A DNA stretch of 64,000 nucleotides from RYN-133 sp963785425 (GCA_963785425.1 CAWAVG010000001.1:372001-436000), one strand, 5' to 3'; counted from the first letter of the stretch, positions 7,529 through 16,562 are shown. The notes: generated by a model not told the origin, from the sequence alone. Translations and numbers: made by a program.

Positions 7529-8337
7529 GCGAGCAGGAGATTCCGCTTGCCGGTGGTGATGTCACCGAGGGCATCGTGCGAGTGGGCGACACCGTGCGGC
7601 GGCCCATCGGCGACCACTCGACGGCTGTTCATCGAGTGCTCCGACACCTGGAAGAGGTCGGCTTCGACGGCGCGCCGCGCTTCATCGGCATCGACGCACA
7701 GGGCCGCGAGGTGTTGACCTACATCGACGGCGAGGTCGCCGGGCGTCCGTGGCCGACGTGGGTCGCCGAGAGCGGCCGTGCAGCCTCGGTGGCGCGCCTG
7801 TTGCGCCGTCTCGACGATGCGCTGATCCCGTTGGCAGTGCCGTCGGATCTCGCGTTCGACCTGAGCGGTCGCCCGGCAGTCCCGCCGGCCTCGGCCTTCC
7901 TGGGCCACCGGGACGTCACGCCGGAGAACACCGTGTTCCGCAAGGGCCAGGCGCATGCGCTCATCGACTTCGATCTGGTGCGTCCGTCCACGCGCATCGA
8001 CGAAGTGTGCAACCTGCTGTTGTGGTGGGGTGCATGGATGCCGGTCGAGGATCGCGAACCCGTCATGCGAAACATCGACGCGGCGGAACGCGCCCGACTG
8101 CTCGTTGATTCCTACACACTCGCTCAGGACGACCGACACCTCGTCGTCGACTCCGCCATCGACGCTGCGAGCCGATCCTGGTTCTCGATGCGTGATCGAG
8201 CGCGAACCCGCGGCGGTGGATGGGCGCGCATGTGGGCCGAAGGCGTCGGCGACAAGATCCGTCGACGTGAGCAGTGGCTGCGCAGCAACCGGGACGCGCT
8301 GCACGAGGCGCTCACCGCCTCATCGCAGGCATCCTGA
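7525..8337 (+). CDS. APH-like phosphotransferase
   Basis: A 270-residue protein of the aminoglycoside-phosphotransferase / choline-kinase fold. The catalytic loop is GHRDVTPENTVF (His128, Asp130, Asn135), a good Brenner loop; the metal-binding segment ALIDFD follows at about 145-150. The N-lobe is short and lacks an obvious glycine-rich loop (GDTVRRPIG is the likely equivalent). Such enzymes phosphorylate small molecules; the substrate is not predictable here. The GTG start lies inside the stop of the SILSIGS-repeat gene, so the two are an operon. Confidence 0.83.
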   Translation: MSEQEIPLAGGDVTEGIVRVGDTVRRPIGDHSTAVHRVLRHLEEVGFDGAPRFIGIDAQGREVLTYIDGEVAGRPWPTWVAESGRAASVARLLRRLDDALIPLAVPSDLAFDLSGRPAVPPASAFLGHRDVTPENTVFRKGQAHALIDFDLVRPSTRIDEVCNLLLWWGAWMPVEDREPVMRNIDAAERARLLVDSYTLAQDDRHLVVDSAIDAASRSWFSMRDRARTRGGGWARMWAEGVGDKIRRREQWLRSNRDALHEALTASSQAS

Positions 8338-8416
8338 TGCGAACGTCGGCAGTGAGGTGCGCGCACATCGATCGCTCTCGATGACCTCTGGAACGGTGCT
8401 GCGGCGCCCTGACCCC

Positions 8417-9334
8417 TCATGGACGCACGCGGATGATCGTCTTCCCGTTGCGTCGCTCGGTGGGATTGAGGGCGGGCACCGCGTCATCCAGTGTCGCCGT
8501 GCTGCCGAGGTTCGGACGTAGTCGTCCGGCGCGCACTCGCTGGACGATCTCGCCCAGTTGGCCGCGGTCGGTCTCGACGACGAAGTCGATCGCCAGGCCG
8601 TCGGCAGGACGCGCCTCGACCGGCCCGACGACGGACACCAGCGTCCCGCCGGGTCGGATCAGAGCAGCGGATCGTCTCTGGATGTCGCCACCGATCACAT
8701 CGAACACCAGGTCGACGCCGCCGATCTCCGCCAGGTCGTCGTACTCGAGATCAACGAACTCGTGCGCACCGAAGTCGAGCACCTTGCGACGATCGGCGGC
8801 GCGCCCGGTGCCGATGACGTACGCGCCGGCCTCACGCGCGAGCTGCGTGACCATTGTGCCGACCGCACCGGCAGCACCGTGCGCGAGGACGCTCTGACCC
8901 GCGCGTAGTCGGCCATGGTCGAACAGTCCCTGCCACGCGGTCAGGCCCGAGATCGGCAAGCTCGCACCGACGATGAAGTCGACGTCGCCCGGCAGCGGCG
9001 CGAGGTTGCGCGCCTCGATCGCCACACGCTCTGCGAGGGTGCCGTCGCGATGCCAGTCCGCGAGGCCGAACACCCGCTGTCCCACCGACAGCCCGGTCGT
9101 GCCGTAACCGAGGGCGGTGACCACCCCCGCCAGCTCGTGCCCGGGGATCGAGGGAGTCCGGTCGCGGCCGGCGCGATCGACCCAGGTCGAGGGCCACTCC
9201 ATCTCGGTCGGAACGAACCCCGACGCGTAGATCGCAACGATGACGTCGTTGATCGCCGCCGACGGTTCGGGCCGCTCCGCCAACGCCATCCCCGCGGCCA
9301 CCTGGGCCTGGTCCGTCACCACAATCGCTTTCAT
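8417..9334 (-). CDS. NADP-dependent MDR-family oxidoreductase (quinone reductase-like)
   Basis: A 305-residue medium-chain dehydrogenase/reductase without the Cys lobe of zinc alcohol dehydrogenases, so probably of the zinc-independent quinone/enal reductase group. It starts MKAIVVTDQAQ with GGAGG eight bases before the ATG at 9334; the longer open frame upstream is not used. GHELAGVVTALG marks the catalytic domain and VLAHGAAGAVGTMVTQLA the Rossmann nucleotide loop. Similar proteins reduce quinones or conjugated carbonyls; the substrate is unknown. Monocistronic, convergent with the kinase gene. Confidence 0.88.
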   Translation of the reverse strand: MKAIVVTDQAQVAAGMALAERPEPSAAINDVIVAIYASGFVPTEMEWPSTWVDRAGRDRTPSIPGHELAGVVTALGYGTTGLSVGQRVFGLADWHRDGTLAERVAIEARNLAPLPGDVDFIVGASLPISGLTAWQGLFDHGRLRAGQSVLAHGAAGAVGTMVTQLAREAGAYVIGTGRAADRRKVLDFGAHEFVDLEYDDLAEIGGVDLVFDVIGGDIQRRSAALIRPGGTLVSVVGPVEARPADGLAIDFVVETDRGQLGEIVQRVRAGRLRPNLGSTATLDDAVPALNPTERRNGKTIIRVRP

Positions 9335-9492
9335 CCACGACACCTCCGCGGCCTCGACATTCGCCTGCCATCCTCGTCCACCGTGCAAAGGCGCCCGCGT
9401 CATACCATCAGAGCCCTGGCATTCACGGTCCTGTGATCGGCAGAGCGGTCCGGGTCCGCGCGTGCAGTGCCGGTGCGGAGAGGCGGCTGGCC

Positions 9493-10095
9493 ATGCGCCT
9501 GGCGATGAGCAGGAAATGCATCGCTGCGGCCGTTGCGACGGCGGCCCTGCTGAGCGGCTGCGACCAGAGCCGCTCGCCTCACGCCCCCGCTCAAATGTCG
9601 CGTGCACAAGTGGTTCCCGCCGCCCGCGCGTTGTATCAGGCGCTGCTCGCGACGAGCACCCGATCTGTCGACCTGCTCGACTGGGGTTACACGCCGTGCG
9701 GGACGGGCGAAGCGAAGCTCTCCTACCGGATCTCGATGCGCCTGTTCGCATTCGCTGCCGGCCAGAACACCGATTTCGAGGCCTACCGGCGTCGGGTCGC
9801 GAGCATCGTGCGTGCGGCCGGCTGGAGCCTGCGGCGGCGCCCGGCCACGCGCAGCGTGACGCTACCGACTGTGCCATCGGCCGACTACCGGCTCTCGCGG
9901 CGACACGGAATGGTCGGCCTCACGGGCAGGCTCGCACTCGTCGGGGACGTGAACCCGTTGGTGGGCGTCAGTGGAATGGTCTCGATGAGCGGTCCTTGCT
10001 TCGACGCAGGCGGCGCTGCCGGGAGCCTTGAGGCGAACAGCGCCGGCCCTCCGTTTCCCACTCGAGACCCGGCTCCGTCCCCATCCCACTCGTGA
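9493..10095 (+). CDS. Secreted lipoprotein of unknown function
   Basis: The start at 9493 gives a compact lipoprotein signal (MRLAMSRKCIAAAVATAALLSGC, cut before Cys23) with GGAGAGG upstream. The mature part, about 178 residues, has no motif I recognise; two Cys residues (in YTPCGTG and GPCFD) could form a disulphide. The C-terminus is Pro/Ser-rich. It stands alone between divergent and parallel neighbours. Confidence 0.75.
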   Translation: MRLAMSRKCIAAAVATAALLSGCDQSRSPHAPAQMSRAQVVPAARALYQALLATSTRSVDLLDWGYTPCGTGEAKLSYRISMRLFAFAAGQNTDFEAYRRRVASIVRAAGWSLRRRPATRSVTLPTVPSADYRLSRRHGMVGLTGRLALVGDVNPLVGVSGMVSMSGPCFDAGGAAGSLEANSAGPPFPTRDPAPSPSHS

Positions 10096-10265
10096 GCGCC
10101 CGTCCGGGCAGTCCGCACTTACAAGGCCGAAGGACCAACATGCAGTTCCGTGCAACCACGATCTGCGCCTGATTCTGGTCGGTGCGAACTGCATGTCGTC
10201 GCTCAGAGTGCCGGCTCGCCGGATGCTCGGTGCCAGGCGGGTCGTTCTGGATAAGGTGTCGCCGT

Positions 10266-11060
10266 ATGGCCGCGTTCCGTACTCACCCGCCGCAAGGACC
10301 GTGGGCCGTCGTCGGTGGAGCTTCCGAGGGCCTCGGTGCCGCCTGGGTCGAGGCCCTCGCCCGGCGCGGTCTGCACGTCCTGGCCGTCGGTCGTCGTCCC
10401 GAGCCGCTCGAACAGATGGCACAGCGCGTGGCCGCCAAGCACGACGTCGAAGTGCGCACGCTGGCCGCCGATCTCGGCGAGCCCACCTTTACCGAGCACC
10501 TCGCCGCAGCCGCCAGCGGACTCGAGATAGGCACCGCCGTCTACAACGCGGCCTTCTCCTTCACCGGCTTCCTGCTCGACCATCCGCCGCAGCAGGCCCA
10601 GCGACTGGTCGATGTCAACGTTCGCGGCCCGCTGGCCCTCATCTACCAGCTCGTCCCCGCGATGGTCGAGCGCCGCCGCGGCACGCTTGTCCTGATGTCT
10701 TCGCTGGCCGGCAACCAGGGCGCCCCGGGCCTTGCCGCCTACGCCGCCAGCAAGGCTTTTGCCACCTCCCTGGCCGAGAGCCTGAATGCCGAACTGCGCC
10801 CGGCCGGCGTCGACGTCCTGGCATGTATCGCCGGCGCTGTGCGCACGCCCGGCTACGTCGCGACCGTCGGGCGCGACGCGCCAGGCACCCTCGATCCCGA
10901 TCACGTCGTCGAGGCCGCTCTCGCAGGGCTCGGCCGTACGGCGCTGGTGACCCCGGGAGGCGTGAACAAACTCGCCACCGTCGTCATGCGCCGTCTGCTG
11001 CCGCGCGCTCGGGCAACCGCAATCATGGGTCGCGCGACCAAGGGTTTCGGGGCGCCGTGA
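10266..11060 (+). CDS. Short-chain dehydrogenase/reductase
   Basis: A 264-residue classical SDR: nucleotide loop GGASEGLG (residues 17-24), NAAFSF in place of NAG, active-site Ser in LMSSLAGNQGA and YAASKAFATSLAE carrying the Tyr-x-x-x-Lys pair. The C-terminus (ALVTPGGVNKLATVVMRRLLPR) resembles 17-beta-hydroxysteroid dehydrogenase-like SDRs. AAGGTG lies eight bases before the ATG. Its stop overlaps the start of a sterol-reductase-like membrane protein (GTGA), so a role in steroid or isoprenoid-lipid modification is a reasonable inference. Confidence 0.88.
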   Translation: MAAFRTHPPQGPWAVVGGASEGLGAAWVEALARRGLHVLAVGRRPEPLEQMAQRVAAKHDVEVRTLAADLGEPTFTEHLAAAASGLEIGTAVYNAAFSFTGFLLDHPPQQAQRLVDVNVRGPLALIYQLVPAMVERRRGTLVLMSSLAGNQGAPGLAAYAASKAFATSLAESLNAELRPAGVDVLACIAGAVRTPGYVATVGRDAPGTLDPDHVVEAALAGLGRTALVTPGGVNKLATVVMRRLLPRARATAIMGRATKGFGAP

Positions 11061-12127
11061 TCCTCGGCTTCTTCCTCCCGTGGATCGTCTTCGGCGCCGT
11101 CCTCGCCCTGCACGTCGCCTTTCCGGCCCGCTGGGTCGACGGCTACGTGCGCGACGATCACGACAGGCCGCTGCGCTACCGACTCAACGGTCTCGCGGTA
11201 CTCGTGGCCACCGTCGGAATCGCCGTGGTGCTCGTCGCCGTGCACGCGGCGCCGGCTGACGAGCTGTGGCGTCACCGCTGGGCCGAGCTCGCCGGCGCCG
11301 GCGTGGTCGGACTGCTGTTCACCGCAGCCCTTGTCCTGCCCGCCCCGCCGACCGGTAAGCCGTTGCTCGCCGACCTGTACCTCGGCCGCCGCGAGAATCC
11401 GCGCTGGCGCGGCGGCAGGGTCGACGCGAAGATGTGGCTCTACCTGGCGGGCGCGGTGCTGCTGGAGCTCAATGTGCTGTCGTTCGCCGCACACCAGAAG
11501 CTCGCGATCGGCCACCTCAGCGCTGCCGTCGCGCTCTCGGCAGGGCTGCTGACCTACTTCGTCGTGGACTACCTCACCTTCGAACGCGTGCACCTCTACA
11601 CCTACGACCTGTTCGCCGAGCGCGTTGGCTTCAAACTCAGCTGGGGCTGTCTGGCCTTCTACCCGTACTTCTATTGCATTGGCCTCTGGGCACGCGCCGA
11701 CGAGCCTGACCCACACGCGCCCGCCTGGCTGCTCGTCCTCGCCGGCGTCGTCTTCGCCGCCGGCTGGACACTCGCACGCGGGGCGAACATGCAGAAGTAC
11801 ATCTTCAAGCGCGATCCCACTGCTCGCGCCTTCGGCCTGCTCGAGCCGCACGCGATCGGTGACGGAGTGCGCACGCTCCTCTGCGGCGGCTTCTGGAGCG
11901 CCGCGCGGCACATCAACTACCTCGGCGAGATCCTCATGGCCGCCGGCATCACACTCGCGCTCGGCGCGCCCGCCGACCCGGTGCCCTGGCTGTACCCCCT
12001 GTACTACGTCGCCCTGCTCGTGCCGCGCCAGATCGACGACGACCGCCGCTGCGCAGCCAAGTACGGCGCGCTCTGGGACGAATATCGCGCTCGGGTGCGC
12101 TGGCGGATCATCCCTGGGATCTACTGA
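11057..12127 (+). CDS. Membrane sterol-reductase-like protein (ERG4/ERG24 family)
   Basis: A 356-residue polytopic protein of about nine helices. The C-terminal part has family features of C14/C24 sterol reductases: YIFKRDPTARAFG, GFWSAARHINYLGEILMA (a NADPH-binding pattern with Arg-His-x-x-Tyr-x-Gly-Glu), and a C-terminal DDRRCAAKYGALWDEYRARV followed by RWRIIPGIY, typical of this family and of the related isoprenylcysteine methyltransferase fold. Reduction of a sterol or polyprenoid double bond with NADPH is the family activity. It is translationally coupled to the SDR upstream. The native substrate in this bacterium is unknown. Confidence 0.85.
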   Translation: MILGFFLPWIVFGAVLALHVAFPARWVDGYVRDDHDRPLRYRLNGLAVLVATVGIAVVLVAVHAAPADELWRHRWAELAGAGVVGLLFTAALVLPAPPTGKPLLADLYLGRRENPRWRGGRVDAKMWLYLAGAVLLELNVLSFAAHQKLAIGHLSAAVALSAGLLTYFVVDYLTFERVHLYTYDLFAERVGFKLSWGCLAFYPYFYCIGLWARADEPDPHAPAWLLVLAGVVFAAGWTLARGANMQKYIFKRDPTARAFGLLEPHAIGDGVRTLLCGGFWSAARHINYLGEILMAAGITLALGAPADPVPWLYPLYYVALLVPRQIDDDRRCAAKYGALWDEYRARVRWRIIPGIY

Positions 12128-12248
12128 GCGACGAGACCGACAGCCGGTCGGTTCATGCGCCCGCCCGGCACGTCGATTGAGGCTCGCCGAAGGGTGACAG
12201 CCGTCCGGGTTGACCAGAGTGCTCTATCGGTCGTAGCTTCTATTCGTC

Positions 12249-12557
12249 ATGACTTATCAAGAGCAGGACGGGTGGGCCACGCTGGCCGACCGCACGCGGC
12301 GCTCGATCCTGCTCGAGCTGTCTGAGCGCGAACGCACGGTCGGTGAACTCACCGAGGCCCTGCCGATCTCACAGCCCGCGGTGTCTCAACACCTGAAGGT
12401 CCTCAAGAACGTTGGATTGGTCAGTGATCGCGCGGAGGGAACCAAACGCATCTACCGGCTCAACCAGGCCGGGGTCAGCGCGTTGCGAGACCAGTTGGAC
12501 ATGTTCTGGAAGCGAACGATTTCCGGGTTCGAGAAGCTGATGGAGGAAGAGCCGTGA
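12249..12557 (+). CDS. ArsR-family transcriptional regulator
   Basis: A 102-residue winged-helix repressor: RTRRSILLELSERERTVGEL, then the recognition helix region ISQPAVSQHLKVLKNVGLV and wing DRAEGTKRIYRL. No Cys metal-binding pair is present, so it is of the metal-independent SdpR-like group that usually sits before an AHSA1 gene, as here. The stop overlaps the next start (GTGA). Probably autoregulates the pair. Confidence 0.93.
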   Translation: MTYQEQDGWATLADRTRRSILLELSERERTVGELTEALPISQPAVSQHLKVLKNVGLVSDRAEGTKRIYRLNQAGVSALRDQLDMFWKRTISGFEKLMEEEP

Positions 12558-13030
12558 CCGATACGCCTGTGGTTCGTCACGAGGTGGTCGTACACGGCAC
12601 CCCCGAGCAGGCCTTTACCGCGTTCACCGAACGAATGGATGAGATCAAACCGAAGGAGCACAATCTGCTCGCTTCGCCGATCGCCTCCACGACGTTTGAG
12701 CCGCGCGTCGGCGGCCATGTTGTCGACCGGGGTGAGGACGGGAGCGAGTGCCGGTGGGCGCGCGTGCTTGCTTTCGACCCGCCGGACCGTTTGGTGTTCA
12801 GCTGGGACATCGGCCCGACCTGGCAGCTGGAATCCGACCCTGCCAACGCCAGCGAGGTAGAGGTCCGCTTCCTCGCCGAGGGCCCCGACCACACCCGAGT
12901 CGTGCTGGAACATCGCCACCTTGATCGGCACGGACCGGGTTGGTCGGGCGTGCGAGACGGGGTGGACGACCCACAGGGCTGGCCGCTGTACCTGGCCCGA
13001 TTCGCGAACCTGCTTGTCGAGACAGTCTGA
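12554..13030 (+). CDS. SRPBCC (AHSA1/Aha1-like) domain protein
   Basis: A 158-residue START/Bet v1-like ligand-binding domain. VVRHEVVVHGTPEQAFTAFT is the typical first strand and helix; AFDPPDRLVFSWDIGPTW and VEVRFLAEGPDHTRVVLEHR are the central strands. These proteins are paired with ArsR regulators in actinobacteria; the ligand is unknown. The GTG start lies inside the ArsR stop. Confidence 0.9.
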   Translation: MTDTPVVRHEVVVHGTPEQAFTAFTERMDEIKPKEHNLLASPIASTTFEPRVGGHVVDRGEDGSECRWARVLAFDPPDRLVFSWDIGPTWQLESDPANASEVEVRFLAEGPDHTRVVLEHRHLDRHGPGWSGVRDGVDDPQGWPLYLARFANLLVETV

Positions 13031-13132
13031 TGACCACGGGTGTCGATAGAGGTGCCGACCGAGCACAACTCGTTTGCGCCGACGTCCGGTTGTCGGTTGG
13101 CTTCCGCCGCGGTGTCTTGTCACGGTATTGCG

Positions 13133-13948
13133 ATGGACGTTTGGGCGGTTGCGCCGATCGAGACCCGCAGACTCTTTCTGGATGAGCGTGCCGAGGTCCT
13201 CGCGGCCTTGCAGGGTATGCCCGCGCGTGGCTGGGCCGCGGCGTCGCCGGCACCGGGATGGACGGTCAAGGACGTTGCCCTGCATCTTGTCGATGGCGAC
13301 CTCAGCAGGCTCTCGCGCGATCGCGATGGGGACGCGAGCGGCTTGGTTGCAAGAACCGCTGACCGCGCGGCTTTCGCCAGCATGCTCGCGACGAAGAACC
13401 AGCGGTGGATCGATGCCTCGCGTCACCTGAGCGGCCGGGTCGTCCACGATCTCCTGGCTCACTCGACAACCCAGCTTGACGAGTGGACGGCGAAGGCAGA
13501 CTTACTAGCGCCCAGCTTCGTGAGCTGGGCCAGCGACGAGCCGGTGCCCGCTTGGCTCGACCTGGCCCGGGAACTGACCGAAACGTGGGTGCACCACCAA
13601 CAGATCCGCGCCGCAATCGGTCGTCCCGTCACCACCGCACGGCTACCCACGGTCTTGCGCACCTTTGTCTGGGCCCTTCCGCACCAGTACCGGGTCCTCG
13701 CCGAGCCGGGAACCGCGGTGGCCATCGACCTCGACGTCGGCGGCCGATGGCGGCTGCTGACTGAGGGCAACGGCCGCTGGACCCTCAGGGAGGATGCCAA
13801 CCCCGACGCGGACGCGTCGGTTTCGTTCACCTCCGACGCTGCATGGCGATGCTTCACCGGCGCGGACGTGCCAACGAACGGCATTACACGATCAGGTCCC
13901 GACGCGCTCACCGACCCGCTCTTAAGGATTCGCGCGATCATCGCCTGA
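13133..13948 (+). CDS. Maleylpyruvate isomerase-family mycothiol-dependent protein
   Basis: The product has the N-terminal four-helix DinB/MDMPI domain, with APGWTVKDVALHLVDGDL carrying the first metal-ligand His and LTETWVHHQQIRAAIG carrying the later His pair, followed by a C-terminal alpha/beta domain (GGRWRLLTEGNGRWTL). Family members use mycothiol as thiol cofactor; substrates differ. The ATG at 13133 was preferred over an open frame extending to 13040, because homology begins near there; that gives 271 residues. Consistent with an actinobacterial host. Confidence 0.85.
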   Translation: MDVWAVAPIETRRLFLDERAEVLAALQGMPARGWAAASPAPGWTVKDVALHLVDGDLSRLSRDRDGDASGLVARTADRAAFASMLATKNQRWIDASRHLSGRVVHDLLAHSTTQLDEWTAKADLLAPSFVSWASDEPVPAWLDLARELTETWVHHQQIRAAIGRPVTTARLPTVLRTFVWALPHQYRVLAEPGTAVAIDLDVGGRWRLLTEGNGRWTLREDANPDADASVSFTSDAAWRCFTGADVPTNGITRSGPDALTDPLLRIRAIIA

Positions 13949-14452
13949 CGCGTCCGTCGACATCTGAAAGGCCAGCGGCCCGCCGTCGGATAAGCGGTGA
14001 ACCCCGGCAGTCCAGCCATGCGCTCATGGGACGAGGTCGCTGGTCCGGGACCCAAGACGGCGCAGTCGTGTCTTTGGCGTCAGCCTCTCGCAGCGTGGGT
14101 CCAAGGGCTTTGCATCGTGCCACGGCCCCCGCCACCTTCGCTTGGCCGCGGCGGCGCTGACGAGTGGGCTCGTCAAGTAGCGTCGCTGCCTCCGCGTCCG
14201 ATTCAGCGGCACTGGTGAGGATGCGACGGGACGGTCATGCACCCGGCCGCATGGACCCTGAGCTCCCTGGATGACAAGGCGGAAGCCACGGTGCTCTCTT
14301 CACGAAGGCGGTGGACTATCGCAGGCTCGGGACGACAGAGCAGGGTAACCGCGGCTGTCCCTTCGCGCCGCCCGAAGAATAGCCGCGCACGTGAACGCCC
14401 GGAGAGTCTCGCGCTCGCCGGTCTCTGTATTTCGCCGTTTACTCTCGGCGGC
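13949..14452 (+). other. Intergenic, no gene seen
   Basis: About 500 bases with only short open frames on either strand and no protein-like composition. I see no promoter I would defend and no RNA gene. It precedes the transglycosylase lipoprotein gene and may hold its promoter. Confidence 0.5.
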
Positions 14453-15481
14453 ATGCGCCTGATCGCCGCAATCGTCTGCGTCGCGCTCTGCGCAAGCTGC
14501 ACGTCGAACGGCGACGCGGCGCGGGTGACCACGGTTCCGCACACCCGGACCGCGATGTCGCCCGCTACGTCCCAGCCGGCTTCGACGACACGGGCGGCAA
14601 CCTCGACCTCGGTGCTGCCGTCACGGAGACCGCCATCGGTCACCGCCGCCCCGTCCGGCCCGATCCCGGCCGACGCCGACAATCCTGCGGCCGTGCCGGC
14701 CATCGCCGACGACCCGTCGACGCTCGGCCGACAACTGGTCGCCGCCGAGCGGACGGTCCGTGCGCGCGCGGCGAACGGCACGCAACTGCTCGCCGCGGCC
14801 CGCACGGCCCAGGTCGCCTACCGCCGGATCGCACTCCACCCACGATGGGACGCGACGGTGATCGCGCTGGTTCCCAAGTCGCTGCGCGCTACGGTGCGTG
14901 CGAACCTACGAGCCCAGCGCGAACTGCTGGCGATCAGGAGTCCTGCGCCCAAGGGCCTGCTCCTGGCATGGAGCATTCGGGCGGCGGCCCCGGCCCGCGA
15001 GCTCCTGGGGTGGTACCGCCGGGCCGGCCGGCGATTCGGCGTCGAATGGCAGTACCTGTGCGCGATCAATCTCATCGAGACGACGTTCGGCAAGATCCAC
15101 GGACTCAGCATCTCGGGCGCGCAAGGTCCGATGCAGTTCCTGCCGCAAACCTGGGCCGAGTTCGGCGGCGGCGGTGACGTCAACAATCCGCACGACGCGA
15201 TCTTCGCCGCGGCGCGTTACCTTGCCGCTCATGGCTTCGCCGGCGGTGACGTCGACGGCGCGCTGTTCGCGTACGACCCGACGATCCATTACGCGAACGC
15301 GGTGAAGGCGATCGTCTCGGTGCTGCTCACCGACCCGCGGTCGTTCGTCGGCTACTACCGCTGGGACGTGTACTACCCCACGTCGTCGGGAGTGCTGCTC
15401 CTGCCGCGCGGCTTCAACGAACGCCGCCGCACGTCTGCGGCGGCATATGCACGTGCCCACCCGAGGCGGGTGCTCCGCTGA
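14453..15481 (+). CDS. Lytic transglycosylase (SLT-type) lipoprotein
   Basis: A 342-residue exported protein: signal MRLIAAIVCVALCASC with the lipid-modified Cys16, then a Thr/Ser/Pro-rich linker (about 17-80), a helical segment, and a C-terminal lysozyme-like domain. The catalytic Glu is in LIETTFGKIHGLS, followed by GAQGPMQFLPQTWAEFG, the SLT/MltB-like signature. It would cleave peptidoglycan glycan strands outside the membrane. The open frame extends upstream to 14237, but the signal peptide fixes the start. Confidence 0.88.
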   Translation: MRLIAAIVCVALCASCTSNGDAARVTTVPHTRTAMSPATSQPASTTRAATSTSVLPSRRPPSVTAAPSGPIPADADNPAAVPAIADDPSTLGRQLVAAERTVRARAANGTQLLAAARTAQVAYRRIALHPRWDATVIALVPKSLRATVRANLRAQRELLAIRSPAPKGLLLAWSIRAAAPARELLGWYRRAGRRFGVEWQYLCAINLIETTFGKIHGLSISGAQGPMQFLPQTWAEFGGGGDVNNPHDAIFAAARYLAAHGFAGGDVDGALFAYDPTIHYANAVKAIVSVLLTDPRSFVGYYRWDVYYPTSSGVLLLPRGFNERRRTSAAAYARAHPRRVLR

Positions 15482-15960
15482 GTCCCTGCAAAGGGCACGT
15501 ACAGCGACCCCACCGGCCCTTGGCCGGCCTCCACCGTCGCGTCACCTGGGTTGGCGCCCATGCTTGAGGTGATGGTTGTGGCGTGCTCGTCGGCGCCGAC
15601 GAGATAGACATCCGACGGCGGGTCGAGCGCCTGGTCAGCCAGGTCATAGGCGCCGGCTCGAGGAAGCTCTCGTACGGATCGGCAGCCGATGGCGCCGGCG
15701 AGGAGCTGCCCACCGTGTTCACGGCATCCAGCAGCGCACTGCCGTCGTCGGTCGCGCTATCCGTGTCAGCCGGGCTGACGGTGATGATCCGCTCCTAATC
15801 CAGACCGGACGGACCACTTGGTCCAGCAGGGCCGCTCGAGCCGCTCGGACCGGGCGATCCAGTCGGACCAGTCGGACAGGCCGCGGTGAAGCTGGTCTCG
15901 CGATCAGTCTGGCGTCGCACCACCGACCAACGGGGCAGCACCACGGAGCTGGTCGGAGCG
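15482..15960 (-). pseudogene. Decayed collagen-like / beta-helix protein
   Basis: Reading the minus strand from about 15960: ETSFTAACPTGPTG then a short Gly-x-y collagen-like run (GPSGSSGPAGPSGPSG) around 15800-15880, an in-frame TAG near 15796, then ITVSPADTDSATDDGSALLD and ALLDAVNTVG, and after a frame change near 15660 GAYDLADQALDPPSDVYLVG and ATTITSSMGANPGDATVEAG. This order (collagen-like stalk, then a right-handed beta-helix-type head) is known from actinobacterial surface proteins. One stop and at least one frameshift mark it as a pseudogene. Confidence 0.55.
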
Positions 15961-15977
15961 CTCTTGTAAGGGCTAGT

Positions 15978-16562
15978 GTGCGGTCACGCGTGGCAGCTTT
16001 GGGGGCGATCGTGCGGCGTTCGGCACCAATCGCGTTGTTCGCACTGCTCGGCTGCTTGCTCGTCTCCTGCACCTCGTCAACTGCCGGCGCGGGCGTCACT
16101 CCGTCGATTGCCGGTCGCTGGAGCGTCACCTATGGCGCTCCGACCGTCGTGACGATCTCTGTGTCCGGGCATTCGTCGTACACGATGACCGGTGCGCGCG
16201 GCGTGGCCGTTCTCGGCGATCACTGCCGGCTTCGCGTCGGGACATTGCTGGCCCGTTTCACCGGCACCGGCGGTACATACACCGGCCGCCACGGCCTGTG
16301 GGACGAGAGCACCTGCGCATTCGTCCGATGGACCACACTTCGTCTTACTCTCGCGGGAAATACTGCGTCAGCACGGTTGGGCGACGGCGAGGCGATCACC
16401 TACACGCGGCGTGGCGCGGCTCCCGTCCCGACCGCGAACGGCACGTCGTGGCTATGGCTTGTCCCAGGCGCCGCCGTGGTGCTGATCGCCGTTCTCGTCT
16501 GGGCGTACGCACGGCGACGGCGACAGTCGGCCGCGTCGAGCGCCCTCCACCCGTCGATCTGA
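15978..16562 (+). CDS. Lipoprotein with C-terminal membrane helix, unknown function
   Basis: A 194-residue protein from the GTG at 15978, placed five to six bases after GTAAGGG. The N-terminal signal FALLGCLLVSC is a lipobox; the middle is a small beta-rich domain (IAGRWSVTYGAPTVVTISVS, FTGTGGTYTGRHGLWDESTC) similar in style to secreted lipocalin-like or glycine/threonine-rich domains; a C-terminal helix LWLVPGAAVVLIAVLVWAY ends in RRRR. The double membrane attachment is unusual. No function can be assigned. Confidence 0.7.
   Translation: MRSRVAALGAIVRRSAPIALFALLGCLLVSCTSSTAGAGVTPSIAGRWSVTYGAPTVVTISVSGHSSYTMTGARGVAVLGDHCRLRVGTLLARFTGTGGTYTGRHGLWDESTCAFVRWTTLRLTLAGNTASARLGDGEAITYTRRGAAPVPTANGTSWLWLVPGAAVVLIAVLVWAYARRRRQSAASSALHPSI

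Noticed and set aside
10203..10904. Minus-strand open frame of 233 codons
   Set aside because: Antisense to the SDR gene; the plus-strand SDR motifs decide the strand.
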